Assembly (NCBI GenBank): GCA_002794735.1 | Contig: NBAZ01000039.1 | Span: 39,612 to 103,611 of the forward strand | DNA from: Pyrrhoderma lamaoense | Lineage: Eukaryota > Basidiomycota > Agaricomycetes > Hymenochaetales > Hymenochaetaceae | Direction of reading: 5' to 3' | DNA length: 64,000 bases | In this document: piece after piece, positions 11,130 through 22,320 of the stretch | How the letters are laid out: each line of letters starts with the position of its first letter | Position numbering within the stretch: the stretch's first letter is position 1 | The notes under the pieces: model-generated | The model's database searches: none | Told to the model about the DNA's origin: nothing | What the model saw: the letters and a program-made list of their open reading frames with translations, nothing else | Translations under genes and position numbers: made by a program

Positions 11130-11423
11130 ATGGCAAACACTGGAGGTTTTTCCTTCGTCTTATACACTGCAAGTAGTGTAACACATGTTGGCGATACGAC
11201 TGTCACAAATAATGCCATCTCACTAATTGCAACCGTGAACGATGACTCTTCTTCTTCTAGTACCCTTACAAACGCAATTAACACCAATTCTAAAAATAAT
11301 ACGAAAAGTAATGATAAAAACCTCGTGAACAATAACAAAACGAAAGCAAAGAATGCTTACAATACTGGAATCAACACTGGCGATGATTCTGGAAGCGTCA
11401 ACGGGAGCATCAAAGCTTCCTAG
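11130..11423 (+). CDS. Small Asn/Ser/Thr-rich protein, copy 4 (unknown function)
   Basis: A 97-residue intact frame. It starts MANTGG like copy 1 (MANNRG) and has a beta-prone N-terminal half (SVTHVGDTTVTNNAISLIATV), a Ser run, then NTNSKN, an Asn/Lys-rich stretch, AKNAYNTGINTGDDSG and an Ala-Ser end. The tail is more Lys-rich than in copies 1-3, so this member has diverged at protein level while the AKNAYNTG core is kept, which suggests selection on the core. The promoter block is conserved, and a probable intron follows at 11442-11484. The 3' flank is interrupted by solo LTR copy 2. Function unknown. Confidence 0.65.
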   Translation: MANTGGFSFVLYTASSVTHVGDTTVTNNAISLIATVNDDSSSSSTLTNAINTNSKNNTKSNDKNLVNNNKTKAKNAYNTGINTGDDSGSVNGSIKAS

Positions 11424-11441
11424 TTCTAAATTACTTCTCCG

Positions 11442-11484
11442 GTATGCTCCAAATCATATTCCAGCTTATACACACTTAAAATAG
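11442..11484 (+). other. Putative 3'UTR intron after copy 4
   Basis: GTATGC donor 18 bases after the stop and AATAG acceptor 43 nt later, in the same place as in the sister genes. Confidence 0.35.
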
Positions 11485-11521
11485 TAGCTCCTTCAAATGA
11501 TTATAACAGTAACTAACCCAT

Positions 11522-12260
11522 TGAAAACTAAACTTTTGGTCAGATTTTGACCTTGGTGTCGTATTTAGTGGCGAGAACGTGGGGTTTAGAGTCTGCCTAC
11601 ACCAGACACGATGCTCAGGCTAAGATTTGGGGGATAAAGAGTGAGATACTCGACCTCGGCCGTCCGGCCGAGATCTCGGTCGGACCGTAGAGACTGATAG
11701 AGACCTTGAGGCAAGCTGAGACTTCACAGACCAGTAAAAGTAGTAGAAACGTATAGAACAGAGCCCCGACCGAGGCTGTAGTTTGAGGTAAAAGTGTATG
11801 TATTTCAGTCCGCCCGGGCGACTTTGCAGTACGGTCAGAGCGTTACAAGCGCGCCCGGGCAGGCTAATAAAGCAGCAGAGAAGTAGATAAAGAGTACAGG
11901 AGACTAGTAGAGAGCTACTCGGGGGGGGGGGGTGAATAGACTGGAGTCGACTGGGGATTAACTGGGAATTAATTGATTAACTACGGCCTCAAGTCTGGAG
12001 GCTTATATAGCAAAACACGAGATAAAGGAGGAAAGCATGGTGTCCAGGTGGCTATATGCCACTGGACGAAGGGTTTAAGCTATCAGAAACGAGAGGGTCG
12101 TATAAACGAACCCTACCCTCGAGTAAGAGTAGAAAGTGATGCTAAATAGTAAGAGAAATGAATGAGGCGCGCGGCCGAGTAGTAGCAATGGACTTCTCGG
12201 CGAGTTAGAAAGTGCATTATAAATGCACTACGACCGGCCAAACACTTAGCTGGTCCTACA
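11522..12260 (-). mobile_element. Solo LTR (copy 2, inverted)
   Basis: A 739-bp element reading TGAAAACTAAAC...GCTGGTCCTACA on the plus strand, the reverse complement of copy 1 at 112-829 with scattered differences. It is flanked by CCAT direct repeats (11518-11521 and 12261-12264). A run of ten or so G at about 11923-11932 accounts for part of the length difference. It interrupts the 3' flank of the copy 4 unit, whose flank resumes at 12262. Confidence 0.8.
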
Positions 12261-12399
12261 CCATACAATATTGATATTGAATCGTGCTAGATTATAACTT
12301 TGATTCAGAGTACTGTGAGTTATAAGTTTAGAAGTATATGTTGCTCACTAACCCTTGAGTCTATTCAGTATGGCGTCACGTTCAGTTGTAGAAGGCCTA

Positions 12400-14124
12400 G
12401 TTAGATCTATAAATCGCTCACAAAATGTCGCATATGTATCTTAAACCGTTGTTTAATGACTAATGGATGCACTTGAACCGATGTAACAAGCCCGAAGTTT
12501 TGGCAATCTTAAAATTAACAGTGTCGGAAAGTCTACTTCACACATCCCTAGAAGTCTGGCTGTGTTGCTTTATGAGTACATAAGTGCAGGACTCAGAGCA
12601 AGAGATTGAAAAACAACCTTCATGATAGCGACTTAAGCGAAAGTTTGTTTGAGAGTAACTGAGATTCCTCTCTTCATAGTGTATCTTCTTGTCAGATGTA
12701 TCCTTGACCTGTACTATCTCCAAGTCTGCTTATCCCTTGATATTCCATCAATTATAGTACTCGTACAAGATTAAGGCCTCTACACATACCTAAATACCCA
12801 AATGGTGAGGATGGAAAAATGAAAGGAAATAAGAATAGGTCATTTATATGCAGTTCTCCAAGCCATGAGTATGTCCGACTTGATATTAAGCATACACAAA
12901 CCATAGTTGACAGGGAAGAGTAGATATTATTTCTTGATAAGTATGCTGCCCGTAGCTTGTTGTTCAAGTAAGCTTTTTTAACTCTTAGCTATCAATGTAA
13001 CATCAATTTCTACATTGATGACCAGAAGGAACCAAAGGTAGTGTGTATGAATGATCCCACTAGTTTTTGATAGGGTATCACTTTGGCCCGTATACCATCT
13101 TAAACCTTCACCAGTGGTTAGTATTTTGTCGGGTACACAAGGAGATCTGGACCGATAATAGGGACATGCCAATCGCTTTTTTGTGCTGAACGTATTAGTA
13201 AATTGGCTCTTATATAATTGGACATGTATCTTAATAAGCATCTACTTGCCCGTGTCTGGTATCTCGAGTAAAGCGGAGACCTAGCCAGTAGTTGTACTTC
13301 ATCTTCCATGTATATTTTTTCTGCTGATTCATTAAAACTACATGTATGTAATATGTCGAGACGCCCCATCATAAGAAGTCATACAGTCGGATTCAGTGGA
13401 TATTTTGTCTTGAATTTGACCTTTGTGTATCTAACACCTTTGTACGATGATATTTGTTAGCGAAAGCTAATCTCAACCTATTGACAATAAGTCCCAGAAT
13501 TATAGCATTGTTTATTCCGACTTTCTTTAATGGAAGCTTACTTTGAACACTTCCCACGTTCCCAGGAGTTAGAAAGTGTTAATTGATGAGCATAAAACCT
13601 TGAGCATCAACTCAAGATCAAAGACGAAGAATTACTGAAGACAGCACGAATAAGAACGTCACAGACTATGCCTATGATGAACAAGAAGCTTTTAATAAAA
13701 AGTTCAACTAGTCTCGCTAAGATAGTACGCAAGATAGGTGAGAAATTTAAAACTTTTCCCTGACCTGATTAATTATATGGCTCTATTTACTCCTCGTTCC
13801 CATAAATACTAGCTTTCGTGGACAAGATAAAGCATTCCACAACTTCCTAATGGTGAGAGGAGGAAAGCCAGGATGAAAAGGTAGGTCTTTTTGTTTGGAA
13901 TATTCCGAATTTTTATGAATAAAGTTTGATAGTACGTCAACGCAGTTTATCGAAGATAAGGAAGAACGAGTATCGTATTTTTGGAATGAACCTCTCTCGG
14001 GATATGTTCTTAAAACAGGTGAGCTTCTACCGTTATCAGCCATCAATGTTACTTCAGTCTTTATATTTCTTTCAGAATTCAGTAAATTTATACATAATCT
14101 TCCTTCTGGACAATCCTACCAGTA
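12400..14124. other. Intergenic after the small-gene region
   Basis: Several unsupported frames on the minus strand (12538-13372) lack recognisable motifs and splice partners. The base composition is like the AT-rich region to the left. No gene called. Confidence 0.35.
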
Positions 14125-16367
14125 TCACCATGCAAATTGCTCACTGTGCAGATACACCTCAGTAGCCCGAGAAAACCCATCAATAATATCAAGTTGTGCA
14201 TCTGCGACTGCATTTCGTACGTCAAATGTGAGTGAACTTGGTCCACAAGCTATATCAACAATGAGAAACTACATCAGACCAAGAGTGTATGTGAGATGTG
14301 AACTCACTAGCTACTGCAAGGGTACCGCATTCTACAGCTCGTATACCATCCGCCAAGTATGTTGCAACATGAGGCCTGCCAAACTGGATAGCTAGTCCCG
14401 TCTCTATTAAGCTTTCCGGTAGCTTGCCCTTTTCATCAGAGATACTAGTGTAATGTATGGAAATCCGGATACGACCAGGAAGTAGATCCTGAGCTGCTCG
14501 CAGATCCTCTGCAATAAGAGGAACTAGTTCTAGAATAGCAGTATGTCAAAGAGGAGGTATTGCAGGTAAGATGAACACTAACCAGGAGTACGAACAGACC
14601 AGAGGAAATCAATGAATTGACAATTTGAACGGTTCTCGAAGACAGAAACGACAAGATCTTTGAACAAGGGGTACGTGAATGTACATCCGATACCTCCACC
14701 GACAAGCAGAACTCGATCATAATTGTTTAATGTGATATCTGGTCCTAGTGATAACTTGTTAATCAATTAATTGTGCAAATAGGGTGTTCTGACGACATAC
14801 CTCCATACGGACCATCAAGCAATACAGGCGTGGATCGATCTAGTAACGTACTTAACGTTTCCGTCATGCCTGTCCCTTTTCTGATATATATCTCCATTTC
14901 ATTCGTACTCGCTTCATGGCTACAGATAGACGTGATAGTGAAGGGGTGGCTCTGTGAAGGTCGATGGCGGATGAAATTGAGGAAGAAGTGCTGTCCAGGT
15001 TTCCACTTTACTCGCGTCGTCACAGTAAGCTTCAGAATATCTTCAGAGATCGCTGTCACTCGGCCACGTGAGATGTGTAACCCATTACTCCAGAAGATGA
15101 GCAAGAAACGTGCAAAGACAGAAAATCCGTAAACAGCAATGCTAGGGAATGATTAGAAGCTTGATAACTACAGAGTGTTACTTAGAACTTAGAAAGACTC
15201 ACGTTGCATATAGATAATCCCACGATCCAAGTAATTTATTGCAGTGCATGAAGAAAAAGGCGAAAAACAAGGCAGCAGAAATCAGATGAAGAGCTATCTA
15301 GAGTTTAGTTCATCTTTGTATGCTAGATAAATGCGTATAGCCGCCTCACATTTGAACGTTTCGTAGAAACGGTTCCTATGTATGACACTGAGAGATAGAT
15401 CTCAGGGGAAAATAGGTTATGCGGCTCACCTTAACGGAGAAACGCTTGCCCAGCATAACCAGGCAAGGGTGATAAGCATCGCAGTTCCAGTCCAATAGTA
15501 TACCTTTCCAACTTTCCAGCTCCAAGCTAACTGAGTAAGCCCCCTGTATCCGCTTTTACCTCACGAAGCCCAGCGATAAGAAAGGGAAAAGTGTGTATAA
15601 GAGATAAACCACTGAGAAGCAAAGATTTTGCATGAACGTTTGAAGGATTAGGTAGCGCGGTATATGATCCGGGACGTACTGAATAATTGAGAGAGCCATT
15701 GGTGGAATACTTGAAGCTTTTCATGAGAAACACCAACAATGAAAGCTACTATGTTGCGTTTAGCTCCAAATGCACTTGACATCATCTCTATGTGAGAGCT
15801 TCAAAAAGTATGACAGAGGAGCCCTTACAGTATAAAAGGGAATAACCCTAAAGCGAAAAATCCAGCTCGAATGGCAAGAGGGGGACTGCCTACATTCCAA
15901 CGACTACGATAATACGGGGTCTGAGCAAACGACCAGACTAATACGAGGTTAGAAAGTAAGAGATATGAAATAGAAAACGACATACCGAGAAGTATTGCAC
16001 TGAGTGCAAGTATCAGTAGACCTGAGCCTAAAACAGGATACTGAACGCCATGTATGCGTTGTTGTCGTGAAGAAAAAAATCGATTAGTAGCGACAAGTCG
16101 GCGAAAACGTTTCGTTAAGGACGCAGAATTTCTTATACGCGAATTTAGTACTAACGTTGCTGCTTTGAGATGCTGAGAAATGTACAGGTTTAACTTATCC
16201 AATTTATATAGTGCATTAAACAATCCAAAAAGACCGATGATGATGGATAGTAGGATGACTACAGCTTTTGCATACTTCGGTGACTTTTCGTATGGATCAT
16301 GCAGCAGCTCTGCCGTCTCAGAGTCTGTAAGGCTTGATGTATCATGGCGCCTGATCAAGACGTCCAT
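14125..16367 (-). CDS. Ferric-chelate reductase (FRE type)
   Basis: Membrane flavocytochrome that reduces extracellular Fe(III)/Cu(II) with cytosolic NADPH for high-affinity uptake. Start MDVLIRRHDTSS at 16367. About nine exons follow: N-terminal membrane helices; the ferric-reductase domain with haem-ligand pairs (VSHEKLQVFHQW...SLIHTFPF and LHLISAAL...FFMHCN); the FAD domain with RHRPSQSHPFTI (HPFT); the NAD(P) domain with LLVGGGIGCTF; CGPSSL; and the typical C-terminal EVYLHSEQFAW before the stop at 14127-14125. Two spots do not join cleanly: near 15690 the frame after QLF needs one more base, and near 15540 (a C5 run on this strand map) AGLREVKADTGG shifts before LAWSWKVGK. One missing base at each is the simplest reading; alternatives are an unusual donor and a 29-nt intron. 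Family-level call is secure. Confidence 0.85.
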
Positions 16368-16685
16368 CCTGCACCAACTTTTCTGCAGTATACTAGTGTA
16401 CAAGGAAACCGATAATAACGAGAAGGGTACATGGAGAACATATTTGTACGCAGCAACTGCGACGGGTGGAAATCCGAAAGCCAAGAAATATTTTTTAGTA
16501 CTTATTATTACAATCAAAATTACGTAATATCGTAAGTGCTCTTGGCCATAAACTCCACCGACTTCCTCCGAATTTCATACATGGCAAGTTTTTTGTATTG
16601 ATATGTATCGATGATGAAGTACATGTACATGTACATTAATATTTACTAATGTCTATCGAGTCCTAATTCTCTCTGAACCAATCTT

Positions 16686-18996
16686 TCAACCACCGACATG
16701 GGTACCATTCTCTGTAACACACTGATACCAAACGGCACACGGTGGGTATATACCATCGGGCTCGTTACCCGCATCTTTCAAAAGAAGAGCAACTACACCA
16801 TGAGGAGGAACAGAAGTAGCTGTGAAGTTCCTTATCGCAGTTCCATTGTCTGTATGTGTCCAAAGGTCCTAAAGAAAGCCGTAAATAAACTTCTACGTCT
16901 GTTTCTCAGCTTCATACTCACCCGAACAGAATACTGACGTCCTGCACGAATCCATGGTGATTCGGTAAGGTTGAAAAACATATCCGCAGAATTATCAAGC
17001 GTATTAAGCTATTGATAATATAGTATCAGAAACCGCCGGCCTTCATCGTAATACACTTACCAGCATAATAACAGTTCCATTCTGAGAAGGACCACTCCAA
17101 TAACTCGCTGGGTGCAATGGTCACTTGTCCAATCGGGCTATGTGAAAGCGGTTAATAGACCAAAGAGCCATGATAAGTATATGAAGAAAGTAAGCCCTAC
17201 ATTGACACCCCACCTGAAAGGGGAAATACTAGATCCAACAACTGAATCCTGACTAATCGCAATAATTTCTTCATTCTTAAGAATATCAAGGTCAGACTCT
17301 TTGATCGCGGACAGCTAATAATCTTCTGATCAGGGAGTGTTTTTTTTTTGAATTTTATTTTATGTTGGCATACGTTAGTTCCAATGATAAGTGGGGATTT
17401 CATGAGTGCCCAAGCTGTGAAGTGCGTTTTTGCCTCATCTACAGTCAGATCACCATTCCCGCTTGATTGAAAGTGAGATAAGACCTTAGAACTTAGAGAA
17501 GGATCATACATTTCAAGCTGGTATAGCGTTAGTAATGTCCAAGTGTGTAAAATCATCTGAACTTACCATATCCATGTCGTTATGTCCATAAAATCCCGTA
17601 CTTGAAGTAATGAACGAATTACTATAGTAAAGGGATGAATCACGCACTGAATACGTCAGACAGTTCTGGATGATCTTACAAGTTTATTATGGATGCGATA
17701 GATGGCCAGTTGGCACCTATATCATCTGTTGTTCTCCAACTCTGTCCGTATTGTTTACCCCATAACCATACTTGGCTCTGAGATACATGACCATTAGTTA
17801 CGGAGTACTGGGACATTAGTGACACTCATACCCAACCCCATTCACAAAGAGAAAAAATAATAGGTGGCTTCCCGGAAGACTTTGCCAAGTCCGCTATCGC
17901 GTCAGCCATGCGAGCATATTCTTGATTAAAATATTTTAAGACACAAAATCACAACAGATGAGCCAAAATACGTACTTCCCATTGTGTTTTCGCGAAGAAT
18001 ATCATCAAAAGGGACTAAGAATTGTGATAATCAGACACTGCAGATGCAACAATGTATGCGTGAATGATTACTATAGCAGTTATCAAATCTAGCTGACAGT
18101 TAGGCTATACGAGTAAAGAATCGAGAAATCAAAAACATACTTTAGGTAGTCAAATCCCCAATCATGGAAAGTTTTTGCATCTCTCGCCTCATTTTGGAAC
18201 GAACCGGGATACCCAGCACAGTGAACCAACCTGAATCACCATACTAGAGTAATCTTTAAGACCTAAACAAATGATGGATAGTAGCTACATACTATTCCTG
18301 CATTACTGAAGTCTGGTATGTTAATATTTTGATAATCATATATCAATGGGATGACGTACAAGCCTAGAGCATGGATTTGATCTGTTAGATTTTTCATTCC
18401 CGAACTGAACCTAGTTTGGTCTTCATTCATGATAGAAATCGTATCTTAAGAACGAGTGATAAGGCTCTAACTTGGAACATACCTGGTACGAGATCACCAG
18501 AGGAACTCCTATTTTTCTCAGCCAGCAATCATCGATGTTGACATGTGTATATCCGGCATCCTTTTGTAACCAACGTTGAATTAATCCGTATTCTGGCACA
18601 TACAGAACGAAGTGAAACATATTTCCCAATTAGAGGAACGAACCTTGAGCCCTAGAGATACCATCAAGTTTGCAGTATCAATAATAAGGTCTTCATCAAT
18701 ATTACACTATATTTCATTCAGGTACCTGCATTAATATCTTATTCGATGGACGTACTTGGTAAGCATTCCAAGCTATGCATATACATGCAAACACTGTATT
18801 AGCAGTAGATATCTTGTTTGCTGCTAGCAACACATACTATTATAACCCATAACTGGAGTTTTGCAACTCCATCATTGAGGGCTAAACTCCTGTTGCTTAT
18901 AGCCGGATGCAGAGGAAACTACATTTATGAGAGTAAGATAGTTGAGACAGCCAAGTGAGTGAACTTCACGCGTCTTCTGTTCAAGTTCATATACAT
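16686..18996 (-). CDS. GH27 alpha-galactosidase, with frameshifts
   Basis: Secreted glycoside hydrolase that removes terminal alpha-1,6-galactose. Many small exons assemble: SLALNDGVAKLPVMGYN/TWNAYQ, CNIDEDLIIDTANLMVSLG, DAGYTHVNIDDCW (GH27 signature), YPGSFQNEARDAKTF, DYLKFDNC (catalytic nucleophile Asp in KxDNC), IIFSLCEWGW, WPSI, GFYGHNDMDMLEIGNGDLT (acid/base region), THFTAWALMKSPLIIGT, ISPFRWG, and a tail ending in CVTENGTHVGG at 16686. One base is missing near 18522 (after DDCW) and another near 18218-18222 (within WFTCAG). The N-terminus is uncertain: MYMNLNRRRV at 18996 begins a plausible signal peptide but needs another frame change. Either decaying or affected by sequence errors. 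It lies 319 bp upstream of the ferric reductase on the same strand. Confidence 0.75.
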
Positions 18997-18999
18997 GGC

Positions 19000-19736
19000 T
19001 TTGGGGTTACCAGAAAAAAGTCAAAGAAACACACGAAAAAAATATGCTTGAGTCAAACTCAGTTTATATATCTCTGCGGAGGAGCCGGGCCCAAGTGCGG
19101 CTACGCTGGCACGAGAATAGCCTCGAAGAAGCGAAGAGGAATCAAGGAGGCGCATGATCGCAAGCTCAATTCGACACTTTCTCTGTCTCGTGACAACCTC
19201 AGTTGACCTTCTTTCTCAGTTGCGTATTGTGTAATGGCTTGCAACCTCAGTGAACCTGAATTCTTGACGTCTTGTATCTTTGGTCTTCCTAGTACGAGGA
19301 CAAACAACGGAGGAATATAAAACGTCTGGGGAGTTTCTTAAGCAATATGCGTGCAGAGAGACCTTCAAGGTGAACCATCAAAAGATGGTGATATATTCAA
19401 CATGGAACATGGACATGGTATTGCTTCCTATACTTTGCAATATGAATATCATTGAAAATGGAAGCTTCATAGTTATCAAACGTCATGTGATATACATAAT
19501 CCCAATTTGTGAGTTACTTAACACCTAACAAACTAAAACTTTCCGTTGCACAAATCGCAATACTTACAGAATCTAAGTTAATTTTTAGTGATTCATGTAT
19601 TTTGGTACAGATAAGTATCATAATAGTCAGTACTTAAAAAGAAAATAGTGGTTTATGTTACTAATATTGCCTACGGTATCTAAAAATACATCTGACTCAA
19701 GCGAATAAAGGAAGCTCAGCTGAGTATCACTGATAT
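19000..19736. other. Intergenic
   Basis: Two unsupported frames (18955-19206 and 19280-19528, plus) with no motifs. Probably the 5' region of the GH27 gene and the 3' region of the F-box gene. Confidence 0.35.
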
Positions 19737-21113
19737 CTAGTTTAGCTTCGAGTAAGCACCTTCCAAGAAACGGCTTCGCATTAAATGTGTTGGCCAAGCT
19801 TTTGTGCCATTTATATCGTTCTGTACTCCACAATTAGAAATATACAGACCATCCAACTTTGTCAACTCCCAGATATAGCCAGTTTGCACGAATTCTCTGA
19901 AAAGCCGCGACGCATCAAACACGTCTGTTTTTACGATGCCAAGTAAGCGAAGGCCCCTTAACACTTGTATAGCTGACTCTCTCGATTCTCTGAACTCTGT
20001 AAACTCACAAATCATCTCCTCACTGATGGTACTATCTTCTATCCATAATCTCTCAAGCAATGGACATTGCGAAAGACAGGAAAGAAGGTCAATTGAAGAA
20101 CAATCAAGTTTGTAAAGATCTAGTTTGCGAAGAGGGGCAGAATTGTGTTGCAGAAAACTGAGAAGGTGGTGCCAATGGCCGGATATCACTCCATCTAGCT
20201 CCAGTTCTTCCAGTACTGGGGCTCGTATGTTTTCAAAGAGCAGTCCAGGATCCACTTCATCTTCCCAAGTGAGGCATAATGTTTTGAGACTTGAAAGTGT
20301 AATTGACTCCCTTGTCATTAATTCGTCTCCCATGAGACTGGCTCGAGCAGCGATATACTCGAGATTTGGGTAAGTACGAAGGATGTCACGAAGCTCTGAT
20401 ATGGAAACGGATATATTTTCTTCTGTGTCTCTGAGATCAAGGTGAACGAGATATGGTCCAAAATCTGAATGACCCTCCAGTCCCAAGATGATACAAGGCT
20501 GCATTGATATTCGCAGGTGTATAGAGCCATGACCTGGATTGCCGTTGACATTTAGATTGTCGGAGTTCATCCAGTAGAAGTTTTCCGCCACATACGGGAA
20601 TGCAATCTCAGTTGATGGTTCAATGGAGACACTAAGCCGGGGTGCTGTTTTCGAAGAGACTTGCAGTGAAGACTTAGCGTCTTCTGCTAATTCAATTATC
20701 TCAAGCACAGTAGGAAGTACGTTATCTGGAGTCCTATATTGGGCATACTCAGACAAGTCCAAGTCGATAACAAGTGGGCATAGACCAGCTCGCTCGGACC
20801 ATAGAAGAATTAGATTTGTCGCGCTTTCTACATCATGACGTTTGGCTCGAAGATTTGTATATGTCCAGAGTTGTGGCGTCCTAAGTACAACCTGCCGCCA
20901 TTTACGACACACATGACTGAGAGTTAAAGCTGAGTGAGGATGGCAAAAAGTACGAGAGGATACGTTTGGGCAACACCAGAGAAATATTTCAGAAAGAAGT
21001 TCATATGGAAGACGAGAGAGTTGTGCGCCTATCTTAGCATTGTCTGAAGTATCAGAACGATGGTTAATAGTAGAGTGCTCTTGAGAGTCTATTTGTGATT
21101 CACATATAGTCAT
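19737..21113 (-). CDS. F-box protein with leucine-rich tail
   Basis: An intact single-exon protein of 458 residues. An F-box-like segment is at about residues 32-82 (LSRLPYELLSEIFLWCCPN ... LSHVCRKWRQVVLRTPQLW). It is followed by a long region with irregular leucine-rich repeats (for example HLDLRDTEENISVSISELRD, LKTLCLTWEDEVD, LEELELDGV, LRKLDLYKLDCS). This is the common agaricomycete architecture for SCF substrate receptors: the F-box binds Skp1 and the LRR-like tail binds substrate. Such genes are highly multiplied in these fungi and usually lack individual functions. The start is the first Met, with a Ser/Thr-rich stretch ahead of the F-box. Confidence 0.85.
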   Translation of the reverse strand: MTICESQIDSQEHSTINHRSDTSDNAKIGAQLSRLPYELLSEIFLWCCPNVSSRTFCHPHSALTLSHVCRKWRQVVLRTPQLWTYTNLRAKRHDVESATNLILLWSERAGLCPLVIDLDLSEYAQYRTPDNVLPTVLEIIELAEDAKSSLQVSSKTAPRLSVSIEPSTEIAFPYVAENFYWMNSDNLNVNGNPGHGSIHLRISMQPCIILGLEGHSDFGPYLVHLDLRDTEENISVSISELRDILRTYPNLEYIAARASLMGDELMTRESITLSSLKTLCLTWEDEVDPGLLFENIRAPVLEELELDGVISGHWHHLLSFLQHNSAPLRKLDLYKLDCSSIDLLSCLSQCPLLERLWIEDSTISEEMICEFTEFRESRESAIQVLRGLRLLGIVKTDVFDASRLFREFVQTGYIWELTKLDGLYISNCGVQNDINGTKAWPTHLMRSRFLEGAYSKLN

Positions 21114-22320
21114 TCAAATTGCTTCTGAGTCGTCAGTTCGCGGGATGCTTTAAAAGGCAAGAAGAGGAGAACACTACCGCGGGCTAGGAGTAGAGCGGAG
21201 ACTTACCACAAGTACTTTAAACGCAAGCCCTTTGCCTTGGAATCTATTCAAAAGCATTGTTTGCAAAGCTCTTCAAGCAGTGAAACTAATTTGTCCTCCT
21301 TACGCGACGCAAATCAAATAGCGGATATAAATGTAAATTGCTGTATATGGTAGCATATTTATTAGTAATCATCCAAAGGCGACTCGCCGTCAAAAGAATT
21401 GTCGTGGATATCAGTCATCAATCCCACTCCACATAGAGATTGTTCGCTCATCACTAATTCCTATCGGAGTTCTCCAAGGACAACTGATAACTTGCGTTGG
21501 GGCCGCCCATGAGTTTTGGGTACCTTGGAATGCGGGGAATTGTCAAACTATCTCAGTTGGCGCAATAGATCTGAACTGTTTTGATCTTTTCTTTAAATCC
21601 TTGAGCTTATCTGTAGGAGATGGACTGTGATCATATGAAAGATTATTGAAGATTGCAACTGACAGCTATAAGATCTTGTATACCGGTAATTACCGATATC
21701 CTCAACAACTGCTAATCATCTTCTGTTCTCCATCCACAAATTACCCAGCACGAGTTCACGAAGCCAGAACGGATTCAGAAGTAACCACTGCATATACAAC
21801 CACACCACACACGAATCAAGCTACAGCGATAATAATGTACGTCTAACTGCAAAAAAGTTATACTAGCTTAGATTAAACTACTGAGCATGGTAGAGCTTTT
21901 CTTGGCGAAGAGATAAAGTCGAATAAAATATCAATGTCTATAACAAGCGGGGTTTTTGAACAGATACAATCTGATAATGAGAATATCCTGGGACTACAGA
22001 GCTTGATCACCTTCCCATACTGAGCATTATTCAAATGACCCTAGGTTTTTTGAAATTAATGTGACCATTAGCGTACCGCTGTTTTGCTGTGTGTTATGAT
22101 ATAATACAATGCTGCATCATTTCTTCCCAGTGCTGTAGTATACCGGGATGTACTGACTTAGATCTTATGGAGTTACCCGTGGGGAACGATCAAGGCGTCC
22201 TTGCTCCACACTTTCCAGGGGGGTACTCGCTGTTTCCTCCTCTCATCTGGCTGTCGTAGATGAAAATTCTTCTGGGCTCGAACAGGGAAAAACCTGGATA
22301 CCATTACAATTTGATATCAG
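21114..22320. other. Intergenic between F-box and kinase genes
   Basis: Contains the divergent promoter regions of the two neighbours. No supported gene or clear repeat seen. Confidence 0.4.

Noticed and set aside
112..12260. A single LTR retrotransposon spanning both LTR copies
   Set aside because: The two LTRs are in opposite orientation, have different target duplications, and no gag, protease, reverse transcriptase or integrase sequence lies between them.
15515..15543. A 29-nt intron in the ferric reductase (GTAAAAG...CTTACTCAG)
   Set aside because: It restores the frame exactly, but adding one base to the adjacent homopolymer also gives a continuous frame without stops and with a normal loop length. 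Given the same pattern in many genes here, a missing base is more likely.
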